Positions 55,759-63,369 of a DNA stretch of 64,000 nucleotides are shown one piece after another. Source of the stretch: Prosthecomicrobium pneumaticum (GTDB lineage Bacteria > Pseudomonadota > Alphaproteobacteria > Rhizobiales > Kaistiaceae); the NCBI RefSeq assembly GCF_014199915.1, contig NZ_JACHOO010000001.1, forward strand, positions 558,001 through 622,000, written 5' to 3'. Position numbers and translations under genes: made by a program. The notes under the pieces are model-generated. The model was not told the DNA's origin. It made no database searches and saw nothing but the letters and a program-made list of their open reading frames with translations. The first letter of the stretch is position 1. Each line of letters opens with the position of its first letter.

Positions 55759-58074
55759 ATGTCCGCCGTCCCCGCTGCCGCGCCGCCGCGTGATGTCGGC
55801 CGGCTCGCCCGCCGCGCCCTGATCGCCGTCGCGCTCGCCGGTCTCGCCGCCGGGCTCGGTGCCACCGTGCTCGGCCGCTCGGGGCTCGCCGCCGGGCTCT
55901 TCGCGGCGGGCACCGTGCCGGTCGTCGCCGCCCTCCTCGTCTCGATCGGCCGCGACCTCCTCGCCGGCCGGATGGGCGTCGACGCCGTCGCGCTCGTTTC
56001 GATGAGCGTCGCGCTGCTCCTCGGCGAGGAGCTGGCCGGCGCGGTGGTCGCGGTGATGTATGCCGGCGGCAATGTGCTCGAGGATTTCGCGGTCGCCCGG
56101 GCGGAGCGCGATCTGCGCGCGCTGATCGACCGGGCGCCGCGGACGGCACACCGCCGGACGGCCGACGGTATCGCCGACATACCGGTCGAGACGGTCCAGC
56201 CGGGCGACCGCCTGCTCGTCCATTCCGGCGAGGTGGTGCCGGTCGACGGCGTGATCGCCGGCTCTTCTGCGCTGATCGACGAATCCGCCCTGACCGGGGA
56301 GCCGATCCCGGTTTCCCGCGGCGAGGCCGAGCCGGTCCGCTCCGGCAGCGTCAATGCCGGGCCGACCTTCGAACTTCGCGTCACAGCCGCGGCCGGAGAC
56401 AGCACCTATGCCGGCATCGTCCGCATGGTCACCGCGGCGCAGACCGCAAAATCGCCCTTCATCCGCCTCGCCGACCGCTATGCCCTCGTGCTCCTGCCGG
56501 TGACGCTCGTCGTCGCCGGAGGGGCCTGGCTCCTCTCCGGCGATCCGGTGCGCGGCCTCGCCGTGCTCGTCGCCGCGACCCCCTGCCCGCTGATCCTCGC
56601 CGCACCCGTCGCCTTCATCGCCGGCGTTTCGCGCGCCGCCCGGCATGGCGTGCTGATCAAGGGCGGCCGCGCGCTCGAGGCGCTCGCCCGCGCCCATACC
56701 GTGATGTTCGACAAGACCGGCACGCTGACGGTCGGCGGCGCGCGGCTGCTCGCGGTCGAGACCGCGCCCGGCGAGAGCCCCGATCGCGTGCTGCGGCTCG
56801 CCGCCTCGCTCGAACAGGTCTCCCACCATGTGCTGGCCGCCACCGTGGTCGAGGCGGCGCGGGCGCGCGGCCTGTTGCTCACCCTGCCCGACGAGGCGCA
56901 GGAGGCGCACGGCTCCGGCCTCACCGGTTCCGTCGAGGGGGCGCGCGTCAGCGTCGGCTCGCAGCCGCTCGTCCTCGGCACGCGCCGGCTGGAGCCATGG
57001 GCGAGCCGGGCGCTCCGCCGGGCGGCCTGGCGTTCGGCGCTCGCCGTCTTCGTCGCCGTCGACGGCCGGCCGATCGGCGCGCTGCTGCTCGGCGACGAAT
57101 TGCGCCGCGAGACGCCGCGCGCCATCCGAAAGTTGCGCAGCGCCGGCGTCGCGCGGATCGCGATGGTCACCGGCGACCGGGCCGATGCGGCGCAGACGAT
57201 CGCCGCCGCGCTCGATCTCGACGCCGTGCTCGCCGAGCGGTCGCCGGCCGAGAAGGTCGAGGCGGTGGCGACCGAGCAGCGGCTCCATCCGACCGTCATG
57301 GTCGGCGACGGCATCAACGACGCGCCGGCCCTCGCAAGCGCCGATGTCGGCATCGCGATGGGCGCCCGCGGCGCCAGCGCCTCGTCGGAGGCGGCGGACG
57401 TGGTCGTGCTCGTCGATCGTCTCGACCGGGTGGCGGATGCGCTCGCCATCGCCCGGCGGGCGCGCCGCATCGCGCTCCAGAGCATCCTCGTCGGCATGGG
57501 CCTCTCGGGTCTCGCCATGGCCGCGGCGGCGGTCGGCTGGCTGACGCCCGTCGCCGGCGCGGTGATCCAGGAGGCGATCGATGTCGCCGTCATCCTCAAT
57601 GCGCTGCGCGCCGTCGGGCCGGGCCATGCCTTCGGCCGCCGCCGGATGCCGGCTGCCACCGCCTCGGCGTTGCACGAGGATCACGAGCGGCTCGGCACGG
57701 CCCTCGACCGCCTGCGCACCATCGCCGATGCGCTCGACGACGCCGCGCCGGCCGACGCCGCGATGCTCATCGCCGAGGCGGAGCGGCTGGTGGCCGAGCG
57801 CATCGTCGCGCACGAGGAGGAGGACGAACGCGTCGTCTATCCCCGCCTCGCCGCCTTCCTCGGCGATGGTCACGGCCTCGGCGCGATGAGCCGGGCCCAC
57901 CGCGAGATCCTGCACGAGGCGCGCCAGCTCGGCCGGATCGCGGCGAGCCTCGCCACCGACACGGCCGATCGCTATCTGGTCCGCGACGCGCAGCGCGTCA
58001 TCGAGTCCCTCGAGGCGCTCGTCCGCATCCACATCGCGCAGGAGGAGGACATCTACGAACACGCCGTCGGCTGA
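55759..58074 (+). CDS. P1B-type metal ATPase with C-terminal hemerythrin domain (P1B-5-like)
   Basis: 771 residues. P-type ATPase motifs are complete: T-G-E-P in the actuator domain, T-P-C-P (274-277) in the metal-binding helix, D-K-T-G-T with the phosphorylated Asp318, T-G-D-R, and G-D-G-I-N-D-A-P from 516. There is no N-terminal HMA domain. Residues about 635-771 form a hemerythrin-like four-helix domain with H-E-D-H, A-H-E-E-E-D-E, R-A-H-R-E and H-I-A-Q-E-E-D. A T-P-C-P helix plus hemerythrin tail defines the P1B-5 group, known from Sinorhizobium Nia as a nickel/iron-responsive exporter. The nucleotide-binding motif reads S-H-H-V rather than S-E-H-P. ATG 55759 is favoured over 55750 by spacing from AGGGA. 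Confidence 0.88.
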   Translation: MSAVPAAAPPRDVGRLARRALIAVALAGLAAGLGATVLGRSGLAAGLFAAGTVPVVAALLVSIGRDLLAGRMGVDAVALVSMSVALLLGEELAGAVVAVMYAGGNVLEDFAVARAERDLRALIDRAPRTAHRRTADGIADIPVETVQPGDRLLVHSGEVVPVDGVIAGSSALIDESALTGEPIPVSRGEAEPVRSGSVNAGPTFELRVTAAAGDSTYAGIVRMVTAAQTAKSPFIRLADRYALVLLPVTLVVAGGAWLLSGDPVRGLAVLVAATPCPLILAAPVAFIAGVSRAARHGVLIKGGRALEALARAHTVMFDKTGTLTVGGARLLAVETAPGESPDRVLRLAASLEQVSHHVLAATVVEAARARGLLLTLPDEAQEAHGSGLTGSVEGARVSVGSQPLVLGTRRLEPWASRALRRAAWRSALAVFVAVDGRPIGALLLGDELRRETPRAIRKLRSAGVARIAMVTGDRADAAQTIAAALDLDAVLAERSPAEKVEAVATEQRLHPTVMVGDGINDAPALASADVGIAMGARGASASSEAADVVVLVDRLDRVADALAIARRARRIALQSILVGMGLSGLAMAAAAVGWLTPVAGAVIQEAIDVAVILNALRAVGPGHAFGRRRMPAATASALHEDHERLGTALDRLRTIADALDDAAPADAAMLIAEAERLVAERIVAHEEEDERVVYPRLAAFLGDGHGLGAMSRAHREILHEARQLGRIAASLATDTADRYLVRDAQRVIESLEALVRIHIAQEEDIYEHAVG

Positions 58075-58155
58075 CCGCGGCGGCATTGATCCGCTCCGCC
58101 ACGGCGGTCGTAAGCGAAGACGTCAGCCCCTTCTGTCTTCGCATGGTGACCGTTC

Positions 58156-58539
58156 ATGGCCGGCCCGACGACGCTCCGCCCCCTCCTCGCTTTCGCCGTC
58201 GCGCTCGTCGCGGGTCCGGCGATCGCGGCCGAGCCCGATCCGCGCGGAATCTGGGCGCGCGACGACGGCAATGCGCGGGTGCGCATCGCGCCCTGCGGCG
58301 CGGCGCTCTGCGCCACCAATCTGTGGATCCGCGACACCAGCAAGGGCGAGGCGGTCGGCGACGTGCTGATCATGGATGTCGAGCCGGCGGGCGCGACGCT
58401 CCGCGGCACGGCGCAGGACCCCAAGCGCGGGCTGCGCTATTCCATCCGCATCTCGCGCTCGGGCGACCGGCTGCAGACGCGCGGCTGCATGCTCGGCGGA
58501 CTGCTCTGCAAGACGGTGGGCTGGTCCCGCCTGCCTTGA
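58156..58539 (+). CDS. DUF2147 family secreted protein
   Basis: 127 residues with a signal peptide (cleavage near A-I-A-A-E, about 25). The body matches DUF2147: G-I-W-A-R-D-D-G-N-A-R-V-R-I-A-P-C-G-A-A-L-C, a middle G-L-R-Y-S segment and a cysteine pair near the end (G-C-M-L-G-G-L-L-C). These lipocalin-like periplasmic proteins have no fixed function. It follows the metal ATPase by 81 bases. Confidence 0.83.
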   Translation: MAGPTTLRPLLAFAVALVAGPAIAAEPDPRGIWARDDGNARVRIAPCGAALCATNLWIRDTSKGEAVGDVLIMDVEPAGATLRGTAQDPKRGLRYSIRISRSGDRLQTRGCMLGGLLCKTVGWSRLP

Positions 58540-58560
58540 GGCCTGTGCGGTCGCCGGGCC

Positions 58561-59757
58561 TCACTCCAGTACATACAGCCCGACATCGATCGTGCCGCGG
58601 CGGAAGCCGGCCTCGCAATAGGCGAGGTAATATTCCCAGATCCGTTTGAAGCGCTGGTCGAAGCCCATCGCCTCGATCATCGGCCACACCTCGAGGAAGC
58701 GACGCCGCCATTCGGCGAGCGTGCGGGCATAGCTCGCCCCGAAGAACTCGGCTCCCGTCAGCCGCAGCCCGGCGCGCGCCGCCTCGTCGGCCATGATCGT
58801 CTTGGTCGGCAGCATGCCGCCCGGGAAGACATAGCGCTGGATGAAGTCCGGCCGCCGCCGGTAATCCTCGAAGCGCGCCTCGTCGATGGTGATCGCCTGG
58901 ACCACGGCACGGCCGCCGCGGGCGAGCCGGGCGCGCAACGCGCCGAAATAGTCCGTCCAGTACCGCGCGCCCACCGCCTCGATCATCTCGATCGAGACGA
59001 TGCGGTCGAAGCTCTCCGTCACGTCGCGATAGTCCTGCAGGCGGACCTCGATCCGGCCGGCGAGGCCGAGCCGGGCCGCCCGCGCCTCGGCCTCGGCCTT
59101 CTGCTCGGTCGACAGCGTGATCGCGGTGACGTGCGCACCCGCCGCGGCGAGCCGCGCCGCGAGCGCGCCCCAGCCGCAGCCGATCTCGAGCACGCGCTGA
59201 CCCGGCTCGAGCGCCAGCAGGGTGGCGATACGGGCGATCTTCGCATCCTGCGCCGCCTCGAGGGTCTCGACCCGCGCATGCTCGTAGAGGGCCGAGGAAT
59301 AGGTCATGCTCCGGTCGAGCCAGAGCCGGTAGAACTCGTTGCCGAGATCGTAGTGGAAGGCGATGTTGCGCCGGCTGCCCGCCCGGGTGTTGGTGCGGCG
59401 GAAGTGGCCGATCCGGCTCGCCAGCGCGGCGAAGGGGTTGCGGGCGACCGTGCGGCCGACCGCACCGAGATTGGCGGCGGCGAATTCGAGCAGGCGCGGC
59501 AGGTCGGGGGTCGACCAGTCGCCGGCGAAATAGCCCTCGGCGAAGCCGAGATCGCCGTTCCACAGCATGCGGCGGAACAGCCGGTGAGAATGAAGCCGCA
59601 GCTCCGCCTCCGGGCCGTCCATCCGCCCGCGGCCAACCAGCCGGTCGCCCTCGGGGGTGACCACGATCAGCCGGCCATACTCGATCCGCGCCAGCAGCCG
59701 AGCCAGCACGGGGTGCCCTGGCTGCCGCGCGGCATCCGCCGTACCGATATCGTCCAT
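58561..59757 (-). CDS. CFA-synthase-like methyltransferase with altered bicarbonate site
   Basis: 398 residues, family of cyclopropane fatty acid synthases, with SAM motif V-L-E-I-G-C-G-W-G-A-L. Compared with the canonical copy at 40101, the active-site cysteine in Y-S-C-A is serine (Y-S-S-A, Ser155), and the histidine in V-L-H-S-I-G is glutamine (V-V-Q-A-I-T). The glutamate (M-I-E-A-V-G) and tyrosine (S-Y-A-R-T-L) remain. It is the last gene of a minus-strand trio (FAD oxidoreductase, DUF1365, this gene), 2 bases after DUF1365. In Rhodobacter a similar set belongs to the RpoE-ChrR regulon and related enzymes have been linked to methylated and furan fatty acids. Confidence 0.88.
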   Translation of the reverse strand: MDDIGTADAARQPGHPVLARLLARIEYGRLIVVTPEGDRLVGRGRMDGPEAELRLHSHRLFRRMLWNGDLGFAEGYFAGDWSTPDLPRLLEFAAANLGAVGRTVARNPFAALASRIGHFRRTNTRAGSRRNIAFHYDLGNEFYRLWLDRSMTYSSALYEHARVETLEAAQDAKIARIATLLALEPGQRVLEIGCGWGALAARLAAAGAHVTAITLSTEQKAEAEARAARLGLAGRIEVRLQDYRDVTESFDRIVSIEMIEAVGARYWTDYFGALRARLARGGRAVVQAITIDEARFEDYRRRPDFIQRYVFPGGMLPTKTIMADEAARAGLRLTGAEFFGASYARTLAEWRRRFLEVWPMIEAMGFDQRFKRIWEYYLAYCEAGFRRGTIDVGLYVLE

Positions 59758-59759
59758 GC

Positions 59760-60560
59760 TCACCGCCGCCGCTCCACGGGCAGAGCGACCGGTTCGCCGA
59801 CGGTGACGAACTGCGCGGGCGCCGGCGGGCGCCGGCGGAAGCCGATCCCCTTCAGCCGGATCTTCAGCGCCTCCCAATGGATGCCGACGATCACCTTCAG
59901 CGTCATCGCCGGGAAAGCGAAGAAGGCGGCGAGCAACGCCCTGTCCGAAAGAGCCCGCCGCTCGCCGCGGAAGGCGGCGGCGAGCACGGGCTCCCCGGCG
60001 CTATAGGCGCCGATCGACACCGAAAGCGAGCTGCCCGGAGGGCGGATGGCGAATCGATAGGTCATGTCCATGTCGAGAAAGGGCGAGACATAGAAGCTCT
60101 TGTCCACCGTCTGCCGGATCGTCTCCTCCTCCGGCCGGTCGACGGCGATGAGATAGGCGTGCCGCTCCCCGAAGGTGTTGTTGACCTCGTAGACGATGGC
60201 CCGGAGCCGTCCTGCGGTTGTATAGCAGAAATAGAGGGTGAGCGGGTTGAAGGCGTAGCCGAGAAGCCGCGGCATGGCGACGATGCGGATCGCCCCGATC
60301 GGGTCGGCGATGCCCGCCTCGACGAGATGGCCCTCGATCTGCGTCCGGAGCGGCGCGCCGCTGCCGTCGCCATGGTCCGCATCGTGGAAGCTGAACAGGT
60401 TGAACCGTCCGCGCGAGAAGAAGAGCAGCCGCCGGTCGAGCGCATCGAGCTCGTCGAGATCGATGAGCATCCAGAACATGCGGTAGTCGAGCCGGTGCCG
60501 GCGCGGGCTGATCCGCTGGTGCCAGACCCGGCCGGCATAGAGGGCGGAGACCTCGCTCAT
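59760..60560 (-). CDS. DUF1365 family protein
   Basis: 266 residues. Starts Y-A-G-R-V-W-H-Q-R-I-S-P-R-R-H-R-L-D-Y-R, then L-G-Y-A-F-N-P-L-T-L-Y-F-C-Y and Y-E-V-N-N-T-F-G-E-R-H-A-Y, and K-S-F-Y-V-S-P-F all fit DUF1365. The biochemical role is unknown, but it is nearly always encoded between an FAD oxidoreductase and a CFA-like enzyme, so it probably acts with them on fatty acyl chains. The start overlaps the stop of the FAD gene (ATGA). Confidence 0.92.
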   Translation of the reverse strand: MSEVSALYAGRVWHQRISPRRHRLDYRMFWMLIDLDELDALDRRLLFFSRGRFNLFSFHDADHGDGSGAPLRTQIEGHLVEAGIADPIGAIRIVAMPRLLGYAFNPLTLYFCYTTAGRLRAIVYEVNNTFGERHAYLIAVDRPEEETIRQTVDKSFYVSPFLDMDMTYRFAIRPPGSSLSVSIGAYSAGEPVLAAAFRGERRALSDRALLAAFFAFPAMTLKVIVGIHWEALKIRLKGIGFRRRPPAPAQFVTVGEPVALPVERRR

Positions 60561-61897
60561 CCGGCGAGCCCGAGCGGTGCGGGGTGGAGCGCCGGCCGGG
60601 TGATGCGGATGCGGTCGGATTCACCCGCCACCTGCCACGGCCGCCGCACGCCGCCGAGATCCTCGGCGACCGCGAGGCCGGATTGCAGCCCGTCTTCATG
60701 GAAGCCCGATCCGAAATGCGCGCCGCAGAACCAGGTGTTGCCGACGCCCTGCAGCGACCACAGCCGTTCCTGCGCGGCGATCGCCGCCTGATCGAACAGC
60801 GGGTGCTGGTAGGTCTCGCGGCGGATCACGCTGTCCTCGCGCGGTGGCCGGAGCGGGTTGAGCGTCACGAAGAGCGGCACGTCGGAGCGCAGCTCCTGCA
60901 GACGGTTCATCCAGTAGGTCACCGACAGCCGCCGCTCCGCCCCGCTCGCGGACAGATAGTTCCAGCTCGACCATGCCGCCCGCCGCTTCGGCATCAGCGC
61001 GGCATCGCTGTGCAGCACCGCCTCATTGGTGCTGTAGCGGAAGGCGGAGAGCACGCGGCCCTCCTCCTCGGTCGGATCGGCGAGGAGCGCCAGCGCCTGG
61101 TCCGCATGGGTGCCGATCACCGCATGGTCGAAGCGGCGGACCGCGCCCGAACCGTCCGTGACCTCGACCCCGCCGGCGATGCGCCGGAGCGCCTTGACCG
61201 GATTGCCGGTCTCGATCCGGTCGGCGAAGCCGCGCGTCAGCCGCTCGACATAGACCCGGCTGCCGCCGTCGACGGTCCGCCATTGCGGCCGGCCGACGAG
61301 TTGCAGCAGCCCGTGATTGTCGCAGAAGCGGATGAAGGCGGCGGCCGGATAGTCGCCGATCTCGAGCGCCGGGGTCGACCAGATCGCCGCCGCCATCGGA
61401 TAGAGATGGTCCTCCCGAACCGCCCGGCCATAGCCGCGGGCGTCGAGATAGGCGTCGAGCGTCATGTGGGCGATGCCGCTGTCGCGCGGCGCCTCGCGAT
61501 AGAAGCGCAGCAGATCGCGCAGCATGGTCCAGAACCGGCGGCTCACGAGATTGCCCGGTTGCGCGAGGAGGCCCGAGGGTGAGCCGGCATATTCGAGCCG
61601 CCCGTCGTCGAGCGAGACCGCGAACGACATGTTCGACCGCCTGGTCGGCACGCCGAGATGCCGGAACAGCGCCGTCAGGTTCGGATAGGTCGCCTCGTTA
61701 TAGACGATGAAGCCCGTGTCGACCGGCTGAGTGCCCGCCATCACGGTGTTGCTGTGGCCGCCGGTCCGCTTGTCCGCCTCGAACACCGTGACCCGGTGGC
61801 GCTGCGACAGCAGCCAGGCGGCGGAAAGGCCGGATATGCCGCTGCCGATGATCGCTATGTCGAGACCGGCCGCCGCGCCGGTCGGGGGATTGCGCAT
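60557..61897 (-). CDS. NAD(P)/FAD-dependent oxidoreductase, amine-oxidase-like
   Basis: 446 residues. The FAD-binding Rossmann motif I-I-G-S-G-I-S-G-L-S-A-A-W at 14-26 is followed by V-F-E-A-D-K-R-T-G-G-H and D-T-G-F-I-V-Y-N. The C-terminal F-C-G-A-H-F-G-S-G-F-H-E-D-G segment closes the FAD site. Relatives are desaturase- or oxidase-like flavoproteins linked to CFA-type genes. It is the first gene of the minus-strand trio and has a predicted RpoE promoter at 61941-61970. Confidence 0.9.
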   Translation of the reverse strand: MRNPPTGAAAGLDIAIIGSGISGLSAAWLLSQRHRVTVFEADKRTGGHSNTVMAGTQPVDTGFIVYNEATYPNLTALFRHLGVPTRRSNMSFAVSLDDGRLEYAGSPSGLLAQPGNLVSRRFWTMLRDLLRFYREAPRDSGIAHMTLDAYLDARGYGRAVREDHLYPMAAAIWSTPALEIGDYPAAAFIRFCDNHGLLQLVGRPQWRTVDGGSRVYVERLTRGFADRIETGNPVKALRRIAGGVEVTDGSGAVRRFDHAVIGTHADQALALLADPTEEEGRVLSAFRYSTNEAVLHSDAALMPKRRAAWSSWNYLSASGAERRLSVTYWMNRLQELRSDVPLFVTLNPLRPPREDSVIRRETYQHPLFDQAAIAAQERLWSLQGVGNTWFCGAHFGSGFHEDGLQSGLAVAEDLGGVRRPWQVAGESDRIRITRPALHPAPLGLAG

Positions 61898-61940
61898 CAG
61901 GCGCTCCGCAGGTGTGGAAAGTCGGTCGTCGATTGCCTAC

Positions 61941-61970
61941 CCTCTACGGCCATCCGGCGAACCCGGATCA
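61941..61970 (-). promoter_or_regulatory. Predicted RpoE (sigma-E) promoter of the FAD-DUF1365-CFA operon
   Basis: On the minus strand TGATCC (61965-61970), an 18-base spacer and TAGAGG (61941-61946). The TGATCC box with that spacing and a TA -10 matches the RpoE promoters I recall from Rhodobacter sphaeroides. Transcription would begin about 38 bases before the ATG. Confidence 0.7.
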
Positions 61971-62020
61971 CCGGTTGTCGCGGCGGCGCGATGCCGGCAA
62001 GAAAAAGCCGGGCCGCCCGC

Positions 62021-62050
62021 TGATCCGCGGTGTGCCGGGGCGCGTAACAG
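62021..62050 (+). promoter_or_regulatory. Predicted RpoE autoregulatory promoter of rpoE-chrR
   Basis: TGATCC (62021-62026), an 18-base spacer and TAACAG (62045-62050): same layout as the divergent promoter. Transcription would begin at about 62057, on or after the ATG at 62056, which argues for the downstream start of rpoE. Confidence 0.7.
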
Positions 62051-62127
62051 GGAGCATGAACGCCCTTGAGCCGAGTGCCGTCTCCGTCAAGCCGGTCGCC
62101 CCGCGGCCGCCGCGTCGCGTCGTGCGC

Positions 62128-62706
62128 ATGAGCACCGCGCCGCCCGACGAGATGACGCTGTCGCCGGAGGCGCAGGTGCGGCTCGTCGCGGCGATCGCCG
62201 CATCGGCCGACCGGCAGGCCTATGCCATCCTCTTTCGCCACTTCGCCCCCCGCGTGAAGACCTTCCTGATGCGCTCCGGTCTACCGGCCCTGACTGCCGA
62301 GGAGCTTGCACAGGAGACGCTTCTGAGCGTCTGGCGGAAGGCCTCCTATTTCGATCCCGGCCGGGCCGGCGTCGCGACATGGATCTTTACGATCGCCCGG
62401 AACTTGAGGATCGACCACCTGCGCCAGCAGCGGCGGCGCGATGTGCAGGAGGAGGACCCGAGCGAGGAGGCCGACGCGCCGCCGACGGGCGAGGCCGTGC
62501 TGATCACCGCCGAGCGCGAGGCGATCGTCCGGCGGGCGCTGACCCAGCTCTCGGACGAACAGGCGACCGTCGTGAAGCTCTCCTATTTCGGAGAAAAACC
62601 CCATTCCGAGATCGCGAGCGAACTCGGCATTCCGATCGGCACGGTGAAATCCCGCATTCGCCTCGCCATGCTCCGCCTCCGGGCGCTTGTGGACGACCTT
62701 CGATGA
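62128..62706 (+). CDS. rpoE: ECF sigma factor RpoE (ECF11 group)
   Basis: 192 residues from ATG 62128. Sigma region 2 is seen in A-Y-A-I-L-F-R-H-F-A-P-R-V-K-T-F, L-T-A-E-E-L-A-Q-E-T-L-L-S-V-W-R-K-A and T-W-I-F-T-I-A-R-N-L-R-I-D, and region 4 in L-S-Y-F-G-E-K-P-H-S-E-I-A-S-E-L-G-I-P-I-G-T-V-K-S-R-I-R. In the ECF11 group the factor is released from ChrR by singlet oxygen. An ATG at 62056 would add 24 residues but lies at the predicted transcription start. The stop overlaps the chrR start by four bases. Confidence 0.92.
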   Translation: MSTAPPDEMTLSPEAQVRLVAAIAASADRQAYAILFRHFAPRVKTFLMRSGLPALTAEELAQETLLSVWRKASYFDPGRAGVATWIFTIARNLRIDHLRQQRRRDVQEEDPSEEADAPPTGEAVLITAEREAIVRRALTQLSDEQATVVKLSYFGEKPHSEIASELGIPIGTVKSRIRLAMLRLRALVDDLR

Positions 62707-63362
62707 CCATCAACCACCATCCGAGCGAGGAATCGATCGCCCGTTATGCCGCCGGCCGCCTGGAAGCCGGACCGGCGCTCGTCCTCTCCGTACACCTCGC
62801 CGGCTGCCCGCATTGCCGAGGCCTTCTGCGAACCTTCGAGGCGGTCGGCGGGGCGCTGATCGAGGACATGCCGCCCGCCGAGATGGCGGAGGACGCGCTC
62901 GAGGTCGCCCTCGCCCGGCTCGATGCGGACGCGCAGCGCCCGGCGCGCCGCGTGTCCGCGCCACAGCAGCTCGCACCGCGCCTCGGCGATGTCGAATTGC
63001 CGGCCGCGCTCGCCGGCTGCGAGATCGGTCCGTGGCGATGGATGGGGCCGGGCTTCCGTCTCAGCCGCGTCCGGCTGCCCGGCGAGCCCGACGCCAACAT
63101 TCTGCTGATGCGGATCTCCGCGGGCCGCAAGATGCCGGAGCACGGCCATACCGGCCGGGAGTTCACGCAGATCCTGTCCGGCTCCTTCTCCGATTCGAAC
63201 GGGCGTTACCGCGCCGGCGACCTCGCCGAGGAGGATTCCGAGACCGAACACCAGCCGATCGTCGACCGCGAGAGCGAGTGCATCTGCCTCGCCGCGGTCG
63301 AGGGCCGCATGAAGCTGCAGGGCTTCGTCGCCCGGATGGTCCAGCCGCTGCTCGGCTTCTGA
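62703..63362 (+). CDS. chrR: ChrR family anti-sigma factor, zinc-binding with C-terminal cupin
   Basis: 219 residues. The N-terminal anti-sigma domain keeps the zinc ligands His6, His31, Cys35 and Cys38 at exactly the positions known from Rhodobacter ChrR. The C-terminal cupin keeps the second set, His147, His149, Glu153 and His183 (P-E-H-G-H-T-G-R-E-F and E-T-E-H-Q-P). ChrR holds RpoE inactive and lets it go under singlet oxygen or organic peroxide. Overlap with rpoE couples their levels. Confidence 0.94.
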   Translation: MTINHHPSEESIARYAAGRLEAGPALVLSVHLAGCPHCRGLLRTFEAVGGALIEDMPPAEMAEDALEVALARLDADAQRPARRVSAPQQLAPRLGDVELPAALAGCEIGPWRWMGPGFRLSRVRLPGEPDANILLMRISAGRKMPEHGHTGREFTQILSGSFSDSNGRYRAGDLAEEDSETEHQPIVDRESECICLAAVEGRMKLQGFVARMVQPLLGF

Positions 63363-63369
63363 CCACCCG

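Noticed and set aside
55627-58086. Minus-strand frame of 819 codons opposite the metal ATPase
   Set aside because: Antisense shadow; the plus strand holds all P-type ATPase motifs.
62056-62127. Longer rpoE from ATG 62056
   Set aside because: The predicted start of transcription of the RpoE promoter lies at this ATG, and the AGGGAG nearby is only one base from it.
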